NCBI GenBank assembly: GCA_002689135.1
Contig: NZEU01000034.1
Span: forward strand, 1-46,479
Reading direction: 5' to 3'
Source: Porticoccaceae bacterium
Lineage (GTDB): Bacteria; Pseudomonadota; Gammaproteobacteria; Pseudomonadales; Porticoccaceae
DNA: 46,479 nucleotides
The position numbers and the translations under genes are program-made. Below the pieces are notes generated by a model. That model was not told where the DNA came from. It was given only the letters and a program-made list of their open reading frames with translations, and ran no database searches. The number at the start of each line of letters is the position of its first letter. The first letter of the stretch is position 1. Below, piece by piece: positions 31,482 through 40,775 of the stretch.

Positions 31482-31942
31482 CGATTTCCGCGGTTGGAAC
31501 ACGAACGCCCAAATGGATTCAAGAGGGTGTTACCAACTATCAACGCCGGCTTCCAGCCAATTTACGTCCAAAATTAATTGAAGTGCCTTTAGAAAAAAGA
31601 CGCAAGACTACCGTTATAGACAATGCAGTAGAGAAGGAGAGTGAGGCGCTATTTAAAAAAATTCATTCAGACGATTGTGTTATCATTCTCGACGTTTCGG
31701 GCATCAAAATAAGTACCAACGAGGTTGCCGATTTTCTGAAATACTGGCAATTTCAAAACAAGAATATTTACTTTTTAATTGGGGGACCAGATGGCATTTC
31801 TCCTCGCTATATTCGGAGAGCTCAGTTTTGCTGGTCACTGTCGGAGATGACCTTGCCCCACTCATTGGTGCGAATCATACTCCTCGAGCAACTCTACAGA
31901 GCTTGGAGCATTAATTCTAATCACCCTTACCATAGAGCCTGA
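31472..31942 (+). CDS. rlmH: 23S rRNA pseudouridine1915 N3-methyltransferase
   Basis: FLIGGPDGIS, SLSEMTLPHSLVRIILLEQLYRAWSI. Confidence 0.95.
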   Translation: MQITISAVGTRTPKWIQEGVTNYQRRLPANLRPKLIEVPLEKRRKTTVIDNAVEKESEALFKKIHSDDCVIILDVSGIKISTNEVADFLKYWQFQNKNIYFLIGGPDGISPRYIRRAQFCWSLSEMTLPHSLVRIILLEQLYRAWSINSNHPYHRA

Positions 31943-31956
31943 AGAGAAGAATAAAA

Positions 31957-33822
31957 ATGAATGACAATTCTGCTTTTGTCAACGATACGGAGATGAAGCG
32001 GCTGTTTTCAAGACGGGTCTTGTTTGCATCAATAGTCGCTATTGTAGTGGGATTTATGGTCTTAGGGCGCTATTTCGATCTGCAGGTCAATCAGCATCAA
32101 GATTTCGTCACACAATCAAATAACAATCGAGTTTTGATGCGTCCTGTGAGCCCGCCACGAGGATTAATATTTGATCGCAATGGTGAATTATTAGCAGACA
32201 ATAAGCCCACTTATAACCTCACAATCGTTAATGAGCGAAGTGGTAACTTAGAAGTTCTTCTTAATGACCTCCGGCAACTGATTGAAATATCCTCCCAAGA
32301 TATCTATCAGTTTAAAAATAGACTCAAACGACGAAAACCTTACCAAAATATCCCACTTAAATATAATCTTAGTGAGCGTGAGCGAAGCATTCTTGGTGTC
32401 AATAGCTTCAGATTAAATGGGGCTGAAGTGTCTGCAAAACTAACGCGCTATTACCCGCAGGGTCCATTTTTTGCTCATGTAATCGGCTATGTTGGCCGCA
32501 TAAATGAAATAGAAAACCGAAATATCGACACCTCGCTATACCGCGGAACGGATTCTATAGGGAAGCTAGGTATTGAAAAATATTATGAACATGCACTTTT
32601 GGGGAAGTTAGGGCATGAGCACGTCGAAACCAACGCTCGCGGACGCGTGATGAGGTCTCTTAGCAAAGAAGATCCAATCCCGGGCGCCAATTTAGAATTA
32701 TACTTAGACGCGAACCTTCAACGCACCGCGCAGAAGATCTTAGGAGATAAACGGGCCGCTTTTGTGGCTATCGAGATTAAAACTGGTGGGATACTTGCGA
32801 TGGTAAGCACACCCAGCTATGACCCCAACAAATTCGTCCTAGGAATCAGCCAAGGAGATTACTCAGAATTGGTAAATTCAGAGAACCAGCCATTGTTTAA
32901 CCGGGCGATTCGTGGACAATATCCGCCGGGGTCAACAATTAAACCGATGTTCGGTCTTATCGGGCTCCAAAACAAAATTATTACTACTAAACACGTAATT
33001 GATGACCCAGGATTTTTTGTTTTAAAGGGAGTTGAACGCCCCTGGCGTGACCATAACTCAGACAAAGGTGGGCACGGAGAGGGCATTGATTTAGCGCAAG
33101 CAATAATCGAATCTTGTGACGTCTACTTTTACAACATGGGCTTAGATATTGGTATTGAAACCTTAGCTTCGTTTAGCTCAATGTTTGGTATTGGCCAAGT
33201 AACCGGCATTGACCTACATGGGGAACAACCCGGAATAATGCCGTCAAAATCATGGAAAAAACTTACGCTCGGTGAGCCTTGGTTTGATGGTGATACTATC
33301 AACGTAAGTATCGGACAAGGTTTTATGCTTGCCACTCCACTCCAACTAGCCGTGATGACAGCACGAATAGCTTCACGCGGCTCTCAAATCGTGCCAAAAC
33401 TCGTTTCATCAAAAAATGGTGTCAATTATACAAAGAATGATAATTTTCCTATCACGCCCCTCGATATTCACTCAGAGTACTGGACCTACATGCATCAAGC
33501 AATGCGAAATGTTGTTCACACACCTCGAGGTACAGCCTACCGAATCGGAAAAGATCTCAACTACCTGATAGCTGGGAAGACTGGGACCGCGCAAGTGATA
33601 AGTATTGATGCAGACAAAGAATATGACAAAACACAAATTGACCAAACAAAGTGGGATCATGCCTTGTTCATTGCTTTTGCGCCAGCAGAAGATCCAAAGA
33701 TTGCTATGGCCTTAATTGTAGAAAATGGCGGTCACGGAAGCTCCACTGCAGCACCGATTGCCCGAGTTATTTTAGATGCTTATTTCAATGAAGTAGAAAA
33801 ACAAATGTTGGTAGGTGGATAA
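31957..33822 (+). CDS. mrdA: Penicillin-binding protein 2
   Basis: PPRGLIFDRNGELLADN, GQYPPGSTIKP, AGKTGTAQV. Confidence 0.95.
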   Translation: MNDNSAFVNDTEMKRLFSRRVLFASIVAIVVGFMVLGRYFDLQVNQHQDFVTQSNNNRVLMRPVSPPRGLIFDRNGELLADNKPTYNLTIVNERSGNLEVLLNDLRQLIEISSQDIYQFKNRLKRRKPYQNIPLKYNLSERERSILGVNSFRLNGAEVSAKLTRYYPQGPFFAHVIGYVGRINEIENRNIDTSLYRGTDSIGKLGIEKYYEHALLGKLGHEHVETNARGRVMRSLSKEDPIPGANLELYLDANLQRTAQKILGDKRAAFVAIEIKTGGILAMVSTPSYDPNKFVLGISQGDYSELVNSENQPLFNRAIRGQYPPGSTIKPMFGLIGLQNKIITTKHVIDDPGFFVLKGVERPWRDHNSDKGGHGEGIDLAQAIIESCDVYFYNMGLDIGIETLASFSSMFGIGQVTGIDLHGEQPGIMPSKSWKKLTLGEPWFDGDTINVSIGQGFMLATPLQLAVMTARIASRGSQIVPKLVSSKNGVNYTKNDNFPITPLDIHSEYWTYMHQAMRNVVHTPRGTAYRIGKDLNYLIAGKTGTAQVISIDADKEYDKTQIDQTKWDHALFIAFAPAEDPKIAMALIVENGGHGSSTAAPIARVILDAYFNEVEKQMLVGG

Positions 33823-33825
33823 ACC

Positions 33826-34965
33826 ATGTACAAAAGTGACTTTGTCCGTCAATTACAAACACCCGGTGGCGGGATTCAATTACGTCGATCAATACAAATG
33901 GATTACACGCTTGCCATAATTTTGTTAATTTTATGTGGAATGGGACTTCTAATTATCTACAGCGCAACAGGGCAGAGTATCTTTTACGTAAGGAGACAAT
34001 TAATATTTATGCTCACAGGCTTCTTTATAATGATTTTATTTGCTCAATTCCCTCAGCGTTTCTGGGAACGTTGGGCACCAGTAATATACTTGATCGGGGT
34101 TATTGCACTTATTGGCGTTTTGCAAGTTGGAGTGGAAATTAATGGAGCTCAGCGGTGGCTCGATCTGAAATTTATTCGGCTTCAACCGTCGGAGCTGATG
34201 AAAATATGCGTACCTTTGATGATTTCTGCTTACATCGCTAAGCGCGCAATTCCTCCATCTCTAAAACATGTGAGCGCTGCGGTTATTTTAATCTCGATTC
34301 CAGTGTTACTTGTGGTACGACAACCTGACCTCGGCACTGCTTTATTGATCTCAGTGACTGGCTTTTTTGTTCTATTTTTAGCCGGAATTAAGCGTCGATA
34401 TCTTATTGGGGCCTTCGTCCTGGCGCTAGCCGCCCTTCCAAGTCTATGGTTTTTTGTGATGCTTGATTATCAGAAACAACGCGTGTTAACGTTACTTAAT
34501 CCGCAACATGATAAACTGGGAGCCGGATGGAACATAATCCAATCAACCACAGCAATAGGTTCCGGTGGTTGGTCGGGCAAAGGTTGGACGCAAGGAACCC
34601 AGTCACAACTAAATTTCTTACCAGAGAGCCATACTGATTTTATTATTGCAGTTCTCGCTGAAGAGTTTGGCCTCATCGGTGTGTTGACGCTCAGTGCGTT
34701 GTACACATTGCTGATCGGTAGATGTCTTTATATCGGTCTAAGTTCACCATCAATGTTTGGACGATTAATGGCTGGAAGTATTGCATACACCTTTTTCGTC
34801 TTTGTGTTTGTCAATCTATGCATGGTTTCAGGACTATTGCCAGTAGTAGGTGCCCCACTGCCTTTAATCAGCTATGGTGGAACTGCAATTGTGACCTTGT
34901 TAGCTGGATTTGGTATTATTATGTCCATTGGAAACGAATCAAAAAAAGGTAGGAGCGTAAGTTGA
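33826..34965 (+). CDS. rodA: Rod-shape-determining peptidoglycan polymerase RodA
   Basis: SEDS family; INGAQRWLDLKFIRLQPSELMKI, LPESHTDFIIAVLAEEFGLIG, GAPLPLISYGGTAIVTL. Confidence 0.95.
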   Translation: MYKSDFVRQLQTPGGGIQLRRSIQMDYTLAIILLILCGMGLLIIYSATGQSIFYVRRQLIFMLTGFFIMILFAQFPQRFWERWAPVIYLIGVIALIGVLQVGVEINGAQRWLDLKFIRLQPSELMKICVPLMISAYIAKRAIPPSLKHVSAAVILISIPVLLVVRQPDLGTALLISVTGFFVLFLAGIKRRYLIGAFVLALAALPSLWFFVMLDYQKQRVLTLLNPQHDKLGAGWNIIQSTTAIGSGGWSGKGWTQGTQSQLNFLPESHTDFIIAVLAEEFGLIGVLTLSALYTLLIGRCLYIGLSSPSMFGRLMAGSIAYTFFVFVFVNLCMVSGLLPVVGAPLPLISYGGTAIVTLLAGFGIIMSIGNESKKGRSVS

Positions 34966-36134
34966 GAAAACAACTATTCTATAGCATCGGAGTAATGTGT
35001 TTAGTTATTACTTGCCCGGTATTAAGCGATTATTCAAATCATCCCGATGCAATTCAATTCGCAGAACATATGTTTTATGAGCATAAGTTCTCAAAATCTT
35101 CGACAATTGAACTATTAAGAACCGCAAAGCGCTCAGATTCAGTAATCAAGGCAATGCAACGTCCCGCAGAAAAAACTAAGCCATGGCATCAATATAGAAA
35201 GCATTTTATAACTAAACAACGAATCGAAAATGGTGTAGTTTTCTGGAAGAAAAATAAATCATTCCTAAAGCAAGCGGAAGAAAGATTCGGTGTTAATGCT
35301 GCAATAATCGTCAGCATTATCGGCGTAGAGACAAATTATGGACGTAACGTCGGATCTCACAGAGTTATCGACGCCCTTTGCACTTTAGCCTTCGATTACT
35401 ATACAGAAATCGAAAAACGAGAATCTCGAAGAATATTTTTTACAGTGCAATTAGAGAATGTTCTCTTGCTTGCGCGCGAACAAAAACAAGATCCTTCTCA
35501 ACTAGTTGGCTCCTACGCAGGCGCAATGGGTTTAGGACAATTCATGCCCAATAGCTATAGGAATTTCGCTATAGACTTCGATGGAGATCAGTTCGCGGAT
35601 ATATGGAAAAATCCGGGTGATGCGATAGGAAGTGTGGCAAATTATTTTGCCCAACATGGCTGGGTGCCCGGCGACATTGTCGCCTTGCGCGGAGAACGCA
35701 AATCCACAACAAGTGCAGAAACACCCTCAAATTATCAAATCAAATCTGGAGATACGCTATATTCTATAGCTAATTACTTCGGACTTACAGTTTCTGAAAT
35801 TCAAAGAGTAAACACACTCTCAGATGCGGATGTATTATCCGTTGGAGAAACTCTTTTCTTACCCACAGAGATAGAATTCAATAAATTGTCAAAGCCATCT
35901 ATATCAATTGGCGATCTGAAGAAAGCGGGTCTCTCTACCCTAGAGCCCGCGAACGCAAATCGGCTTGCTCTCCCAATAATGCTGGATGTTGGTGTAGAGA
36001 AAGATTATTGGCTGGGACTACAAAACTTTTATGCAATAAGCCGTTACAACCCTCGCATTAAATATGCTATGGCCGTTTATCAACTAAGTGAATTAATTCG
36101 GAGCCAATATTGTGATCCAACGACTCTTTGCTAA
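34962..36134 (+). CDS. mltB: Lytic murein transglycosylase B with an inserted LysM domain
   Basis: VSIIGVETNYGRNVGSHRVIDAL, YAGAMGLGQFMPNSYRNFAIDFDGD; LysM-like YQIKSGDTLYSIANYFGLTVSEIQRVN inserted. Confidence 0.92.
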   Translation: MRKQLFYSIGVMCLVITCPVLSDYSNHPDAIQFAEHMFYEHKFSKSSTIELLRTAKRSDSVIKAMQRPAEKTKPWHQYRKHFITKQRIENGVVFWKKNKSFLKQAEERFGVNAAIIVSIIGVETNYGRNVGSHRVIDALCTLAFDYYTEIEKRESRRIFFTVQLENVLLLAREQKQDPSQLVGSYAGAMGLGQFMPNSYRNFAIDFDGDQFADIWKNPGDAIGSVANYFAQHGWVPGDIVALRGERKSTTSAETPSNYQIKSGDTLYSIANYFGLTVSEIQRVNTLSDADVLSVGETLFLPTEIEFNKLSKPSISIGDLKKAGLSTLEPANANRLALPIMLDVGVEKDYWLGLQNFYAISRYNPRIKYAMAVYQLSELIRSQYCDPTTLC

Positions 36135-36932
36135 CGCACATTTATATATATTTTTTTTTTTGGTTGTAGCAATACTGAGCATATCAGGTTAGACGAAGAT
36201 GGACCCGGTGAGGCAATAGACATCGACTCGATACCCGAGGTCATTCCAAAAATTGAGGATATTACTCGTGCAGGTAACCGAAACCCATACACCCAATTCG
36301 GTGTTACATATTACTTACTTCCCTCTGCTGAAGGATATAAACAGAGCGGCATAGCGTCATGGTATGGAAAGAAATTTCACGGTCGTAGAACAGCTAATGG
36401 CGAAATATATGATATGTATGCAATGACTGCCGCGCACACTACTCTGCCTATTCCTTCTTACGCCAAGGTAACCAATATCAGCAACCAAAAATCTGTTGTA
36501 GTAAGAATAAATGATCGTGGTCCATTTCACTCGAACAGACTTATTGACCTCTCTTACGTCGCGGCACTTAAACTCGATTTTGCTGAAAAAGGCACAACAC
36601 AAGTCGAAGTTGAAGTCATAACGCCTCCAAAGATTATGGCTGACGATTCTTTGGCAAATCCGGTAAAAACCATGGCTAATATTAGAGGAAAAAAGAATTT
36701 TGACTTTTCAGGCGGTGTTTATCTCCAAGCGGGTGCTTTCTCGACTCGGGTGGCTGCTCAAAAGTTTCACGCGAATCTGGTAACACTCACGTCCACTCCT
36801 GTTAACTTGCTACAAGAGAACCAGCTCACAAAAGTAATAATTGGACCACTGACCAATCTAAATGTCTTGAACAAGCTCAGTGATGTACTAGAGTCCAATT
36901 TCAACATTACACCGATCTTACTTAGCCCGTAA
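36112..36932 (+). CDS. rlpA: RlpA septal-ring lytic transglycosylase (DPBB + SPOR), out of frame at T11
   Basis: GCSNTEHIRLDEDGPGEAIDIDSIPEVIPKIEDITRAGNRNPYTQFGVTYYLL...GIASWYGKKFHGRRTANGEIYDMYAMTAAH; SPOR domain GVYLQAGAFSTRVAAQKF; the GTG start at 36112 joins this frame only if T11 gains 1 or loses 2 nt. Confidence 0.85.
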
Positions 36933-37028
36933 AGTCCTCCGAAAAGTTTAAGAGTAGAAGAATTAACAATATAACCCAAAATGATAGTATGCTTGATGAC
37001 TTTATTGTTAGAGGGAGTTGACAAATTT

Positions 37029-38204
37029 ATGTCCAAAAAGTGGTTTATAAGCGCGTTGAGTTGCGTTATCTCTATCATTATTTCACAAGCACTGCTAGGA
37101 CAAGAGGCATTACCAAAAGCTCCAGGAATAACTGCGAAATCTTGGATCTTGATAGATGCGAATACAGGATTTGTCATTACAGAGAATAATGCCGACATAG
37201 CTCTACCTCCCGCCAGTTTGGTAAAAATGATGACGACCCATATCGCTTCGAACCAAATAAGCAGGGGAATGATAGATGAATTTGAAAACGTCACTATCAG
37301 CGATAATGCTTGGGCCAAAGGGGGCGCTAAAACAGACGGTTCGACGATGTTTCTCAATCCAAGAAGTCAAGTTTCGATAATTGATTTAATCCGGGGTATT
37401 ATAATTCAGTCTGGTAACGATGCGGCCATAGCTTTGGCGGAACACATCAGCGGTAATGAAGAAAGCTTTAGTGTCCTTATGAACCAAACTGCCCGAGATA
37501 TCGGCATGAGTAACACTTTTTTCACAAATTCCACAGGTTTACCCGCGGATGAAATGAGGTCCTCTGCTCGCGATTTATCCATCCTCGCAAGAGCAATCGT
37601 ACAAGGCGATCCGGATCACTATGCAATATACTCGGAAAAATATTTCCAACACAACAATATAAATCAACCAAACCGAAATCGCCTATTGTGGCGCGATAGC
37701 GCTGTGGATGGATTAAAAACGGGACATACACAGGCGGCTGGATACTGTCTTGTCGCATCTGCTATACGAAACGATATGCGTCTAATTTCTGTTGTCTTGG
37801 GGGCTCCAAGCGCAGAAATTAGAACACGTCAATCGCAAAAACTTCTCACGTATGGTTTTCGTCATTTCAACACGAAAAAAGTATACACGGCAGGCGACTT
37901 AGTCAAAGAAAATGCGAAGGTTTGGTTCGGAAAAGAAAATTTTGTCGATATTGTAGTAGCCGATGATGTTACCCTAACCTTTCCAAAACGTGCAGAAGAG
38001 CTTTTAACTGCGAAAATTATTATTGATGAGCAGCTTAATGCTCCTTTAATGGCTGGACAAGAAGTGGGTCGACTCCAAGTAAGTTTAACTGAAAAGCATC
38101 TCATCGATATAGCTATCGTTTCGGAAAAAGATGTACCTCAGTCTGGACTGTTAGCTCGTATATTTGACTGGATAGTATTATTTCTGACAAAAATAATGTC
38201 CTGA
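37029..38204 (+). CDS. dacA: D-alanyl-D-alanine carboxypeptidase (PBP5/6 family)
   Basis: SLVKMM (SxxK), SGNDAAIALAE, DGLKTGHTQAAGYCLVASA; signal peptide from ATG 37029. Confidence 0.93.
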   Translation: MSKKWFISALSCVISIIISQALLGQEALPKAPGITAKSWILIDANTGFVITENNADIALPPASLVKMMTTHIASNQISRGMIDEFENVTISDNAWAKGGAKTDGSTMFLNPRSQVSIIDLIRGIIIQSGNDAAIALAEHISGNEESFSVLMNQTARDIGMSNTFFTNSTGLPADEMRSSARDLSILARAIVQGDPDHYAIYSEKYFQHNNINQPNRNRLLWRDSAVDGLKTGHTQAAGYCLVASAIRNDMRLISVVLGAPSAEIRTRQSQKLLTYGFRHFNTKKVYTAGDLVKENAKVWFGKENFVDIVVADDVTLTFPKRAEELLTAKIIIDEQLNAPLMAGQEVGRLQVSLTEKHLIDIAIVSEKDVPQSGLLARIFDWIVLFLTKIMS

Positions 38205-38268
38205 CCTTCCAAAGCTAGTCACTTTATGCGCGAATATAAAATATATTTAATACCCCCTAATAAAATCA

Positions 38269-38535
38269 ATGTTAAATGAACCACCCAAAATCACCTTTCC
38301 ATGCAACTACCCAATTAAAATTATGGGGGCAAACCACCCTGATTTTGAATTACAAGTCAAGGTGATACTACAACAGCATGTTCCAGATTTTGACCAAAAC
38401 CTCGCATCAAAAAGAATTAGTGCACGTGGTACTTGGATCGCTTTGACCGTGACTATTATCGCAAGTGAAAAGTCACAACTTGATGCTATTTTTCGTGACC
38501 TAAAGGCTTGCGTCCACGTGCGTTTGGTACTCTAA
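38269..38535 (+). CDS. ybeD: DUF493/YbeD family protein
   Basis: FPCNYPIKIMGANHPDFE...SARGTWIALTVTIIASEKSQLDAIFRDL; conserved dacA-ybeD-lipB order. Confidence 0.9.
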   Translation: MLNEPPKITFPCNYPIKIMGANHPDFELQVKVILQQHVPDFDQNLASKRISARGTWIALTVTIIASEKSQLDAIFRDLKACVHVRLVL

Positions 38536-38537
38536 AA

Positions 38538-39200
38538 ATGTGCATATCAAAGAAGCTTCAAGTACGTCAACTCGGAATCCAGCCATATGAGAGAACACTT
38601 ATGGCCATGCACCATTTTACAAAAACAAGAACAGCTGAAACTTTAGATGAACTCTGGTTGTTAGAACACCCTCCAACTTTTACCGTGGGGCTAACAGGAA
38701 GGAAAAAGGATATTTTTTGTTCGAACAAGATCCCCGTCGTCAAGAGCGATCGGGGAGGTCAAGTCACTTATCACGGCTTTGGGCAGATCACCGCTTATGT
38801 ATTAATAGATTTAAAACGCAAAAATCTTTCCATTCCAAAGTTGGTAACGGAATTGGAAAACATAATTATTGACGCCCTTAATCACTGGGAAATAATTGCA
38901 TCAAGACAGACAGGACATCCCGGCGTTTATGTTGGTAACAAGAAAATTGCATCCATAGGCCTTCGAGTAAAAAACTACTGCTCGTATCATGGATTCAGTC
39001 TAAATGTGGACATGGATCTTACTCCTTGGGAACAGATCTTTCCATGCGGTCAAAATGTAAATATGACGCAAATTGCTGATCAACTAAAGGGTAAGATATC
39101 ACTGCCGATGGTCTATACTGTTTTACTGGAAAAATTTATACATAACCTCCAATTTTGTTACTTAAAGAGTATCCAATCCACATATGATCACTATGCGTAA
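38538..39200 (+). CDS. lipB: Octanoyltransferase
   Basis: LWLLEHPPTFTVG, DRGGQVTYHGFGQ, HPGVYVGNKKIASIGLRV. Confidence 0.95.
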   Translation: MCISKKLQVRQLGIQPYERTLMAMHHFTKTRTAETLDELWLLEHPPTFTVGLTGRKKDIFCSNKIPVVKSDRGGQVTYHGFGQITAYVLIDLKRKNLSIPKLVTELENIIIDALNHWEIIASRQTGHPGVYVGNKKIASIGLRVKNYCSYHGFSLNVDMDLTPWEQIFPCGQNVNMTQIADQLKGKISLPMVYTVLLEKFIHNLQFCYLKSIQSTYDHYA

Positions 39201-39227
39201 CAGTTTTATAAACAGAGATTTGCTTTA

Positions 39228-40196
39228 ATGAGTACAAGAACTTTGGTACCCCCCAAAAGGTCTGAGAGACTAAAACAAGGAGAAAAGTATCGTAGCGCAA
39301 CTAAAGTAGAACGAATCCCAGTAAAAGTGATCCCGTCAATAGAAATCGCTCGGAAGCCAGCTTGGTTGAGAGTCCCGACTAAAACCTCTCGAAAAGTGCA
39401 GCTAATCAAAAATGTGCTACGAAAAAATAGACTTGCCACAGTCTGCGAAGAAGCGTCATGCCCCAATCTCAATGAATGCTTCTCTAATGGAACTGCAACA
39501 TTTATGATTATGGGTGATATTTGTACCAGGCGATGTCCGTTTTGTGATGTTGGTCACGGAAAGCCTCTACCCTTGGATGAAAATGAGCCAAGCAATTTAT
39601 CCAAAGCTATAGCAGAAATGAATCTGAAATACGTTGTGATTACCTCAGTGGACAGAGATGATCTTCGTGATGGTGGGGCCCAACACTTCGCAGATTGTAT
39701 TAGCTCAGCCAGAAAAAAAATCCCACAATTAAAGATCGAGGTTTTAGTACCTGATTTTCGCGGGCGCATGGATGTGGCATTGGATATCTTGAGCGATTCG
39801 CCACCCGATGTTTTTAATCACAATATTGAGACAATACAAGATCTTTATAGGAAAGTAAGACCGGGAGCAAATTATGAGTGGTCTCTGCGTCTATTGAGCG
39901 AGCATTTGTCACGAAATCCGAAGGTGCCCACAAAATCTGGCCTCATGGTAGGGTTAGGGGAAACTAAAACTGATATCTTCAAGACGATTGATGATCTTCG
40001 CTCTAATGGTGTGACGATGCTCACCATAGGGCAATATCTTCAGCCCTCGGTGAATCATCTAAAAATTGAGAGATTTGTTCACCCTGAAGAATTTGAAGAA
40101 TATGCCAAATATGCGCTAAATGTCGGTTTCACCCACGCGGTGTGTGGTCCCCTTGTAAGGTCCAGTTATCATGCCGAAAAACAAGCTCTGTGCTAA
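39228..40196 (+). CDS. lipA: Lipoyl synthase
   Basis: [39 protein letters not shown]. Confidence 0.97.
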   Translation: MSTRTLVPPKRSERLKQGEKYRSATKVERIPVKVIPSIEIARKPAWLRVPTKTSRKVQLIKNVLRKNRLATVCEEASCPNLNECFSNGTATFMIMGDICTRRCPFCDVGHGKPLPLDENEPSNLSKAIAEMNLKYVVITSVDRDDLRDGGAQHFADCISSARKKIPQLKIEVLVPDFRGRMDVALDILSDSPPDVFNHNIETIQDLYRKVRPGANYEWSLRLLSEHLSRNPKVPTKSGLMVGLGETKTDIFKTIDDLRSNGVTMLTIGQYLQPSVNHLKIERFVHPEEFEEYAKYALNVGFTHAVCGPLVRSSYHAEKQALC

Positions 40197-40374
40197 ACAC
40201 GAGTTCACGGTACTCTCTGAACTGATCCCGATTTTCTTTGTGAAAATTGTCAACCATATAAGACATTGTCTTAAACCCGTTTTTATCATCGTACGTAGCC
40301 GTTATTAAGTTGCAGACTTCATAACTTTTTTTACCACACACGATACATCGGAAAAGATCAAAACAATTTCGAAC

Positions 40375-40713
40375 TCAACGCTCTCGACTACCGCTTTCGT
40401 TGATCCAAACTTCTCTTAGTGGTTCCCCAAAGTCATCATAAATAAGTTTTTTATGCCTTCCCGACTTAGTGCGAGTCAGCAGTTTAGATTTGTTAGTTTT
40501 TACTTTACGAGCATCAATAGTTGCAACGACGTCGATGAGACAAGTTTTACTTCCCGAGGCTTCGCCCATTGTGAATACTGGTCTAGGGCGGGGCTCGTTT
40601 GTATTCCGACCAGACTCACCAAGCGATATTTTTTCTATCGATCCACCACTAGAGAGATAGTCTTGTGTTTTTGCCACGATCGCTTTTCGTATAGATTTTT
40701 TACTCAGCTTCAC
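40375..40713 (-). CDS. Conserved-looking basic small protein of unknown function
   Basis: AIVAKTQDYLSSGGSIEKI...RHKKLIYDDFGEPLREVWINE; well-formed 112-aa ORF. Confidence 0.6.
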   Translation of the reverse strand: MKLSKKSIRKAIVAKTQDYLSSGGSIEKISLGESGRNTNEPRPRPVFTMGEASGSKTCLIDVVATIDARKVKTNKSKLLTRTKSGRHKKLIYDDFGEPLREVWINESGSRER

Positions 40714-40775
40714 TTTGCGACAATCACACGAATTCGGTAAATAGTATCGAATTTGTAAATCACAAACAAATTAAA

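Noticed and set aside
40129-40341. 70-aa minus ORF with a CIVCGKKSYEVC zinc-finger-like start
   Set aside because: Overlaps the 3' end of lipA, has no good start codon or ribosome-binding site; likely chance.
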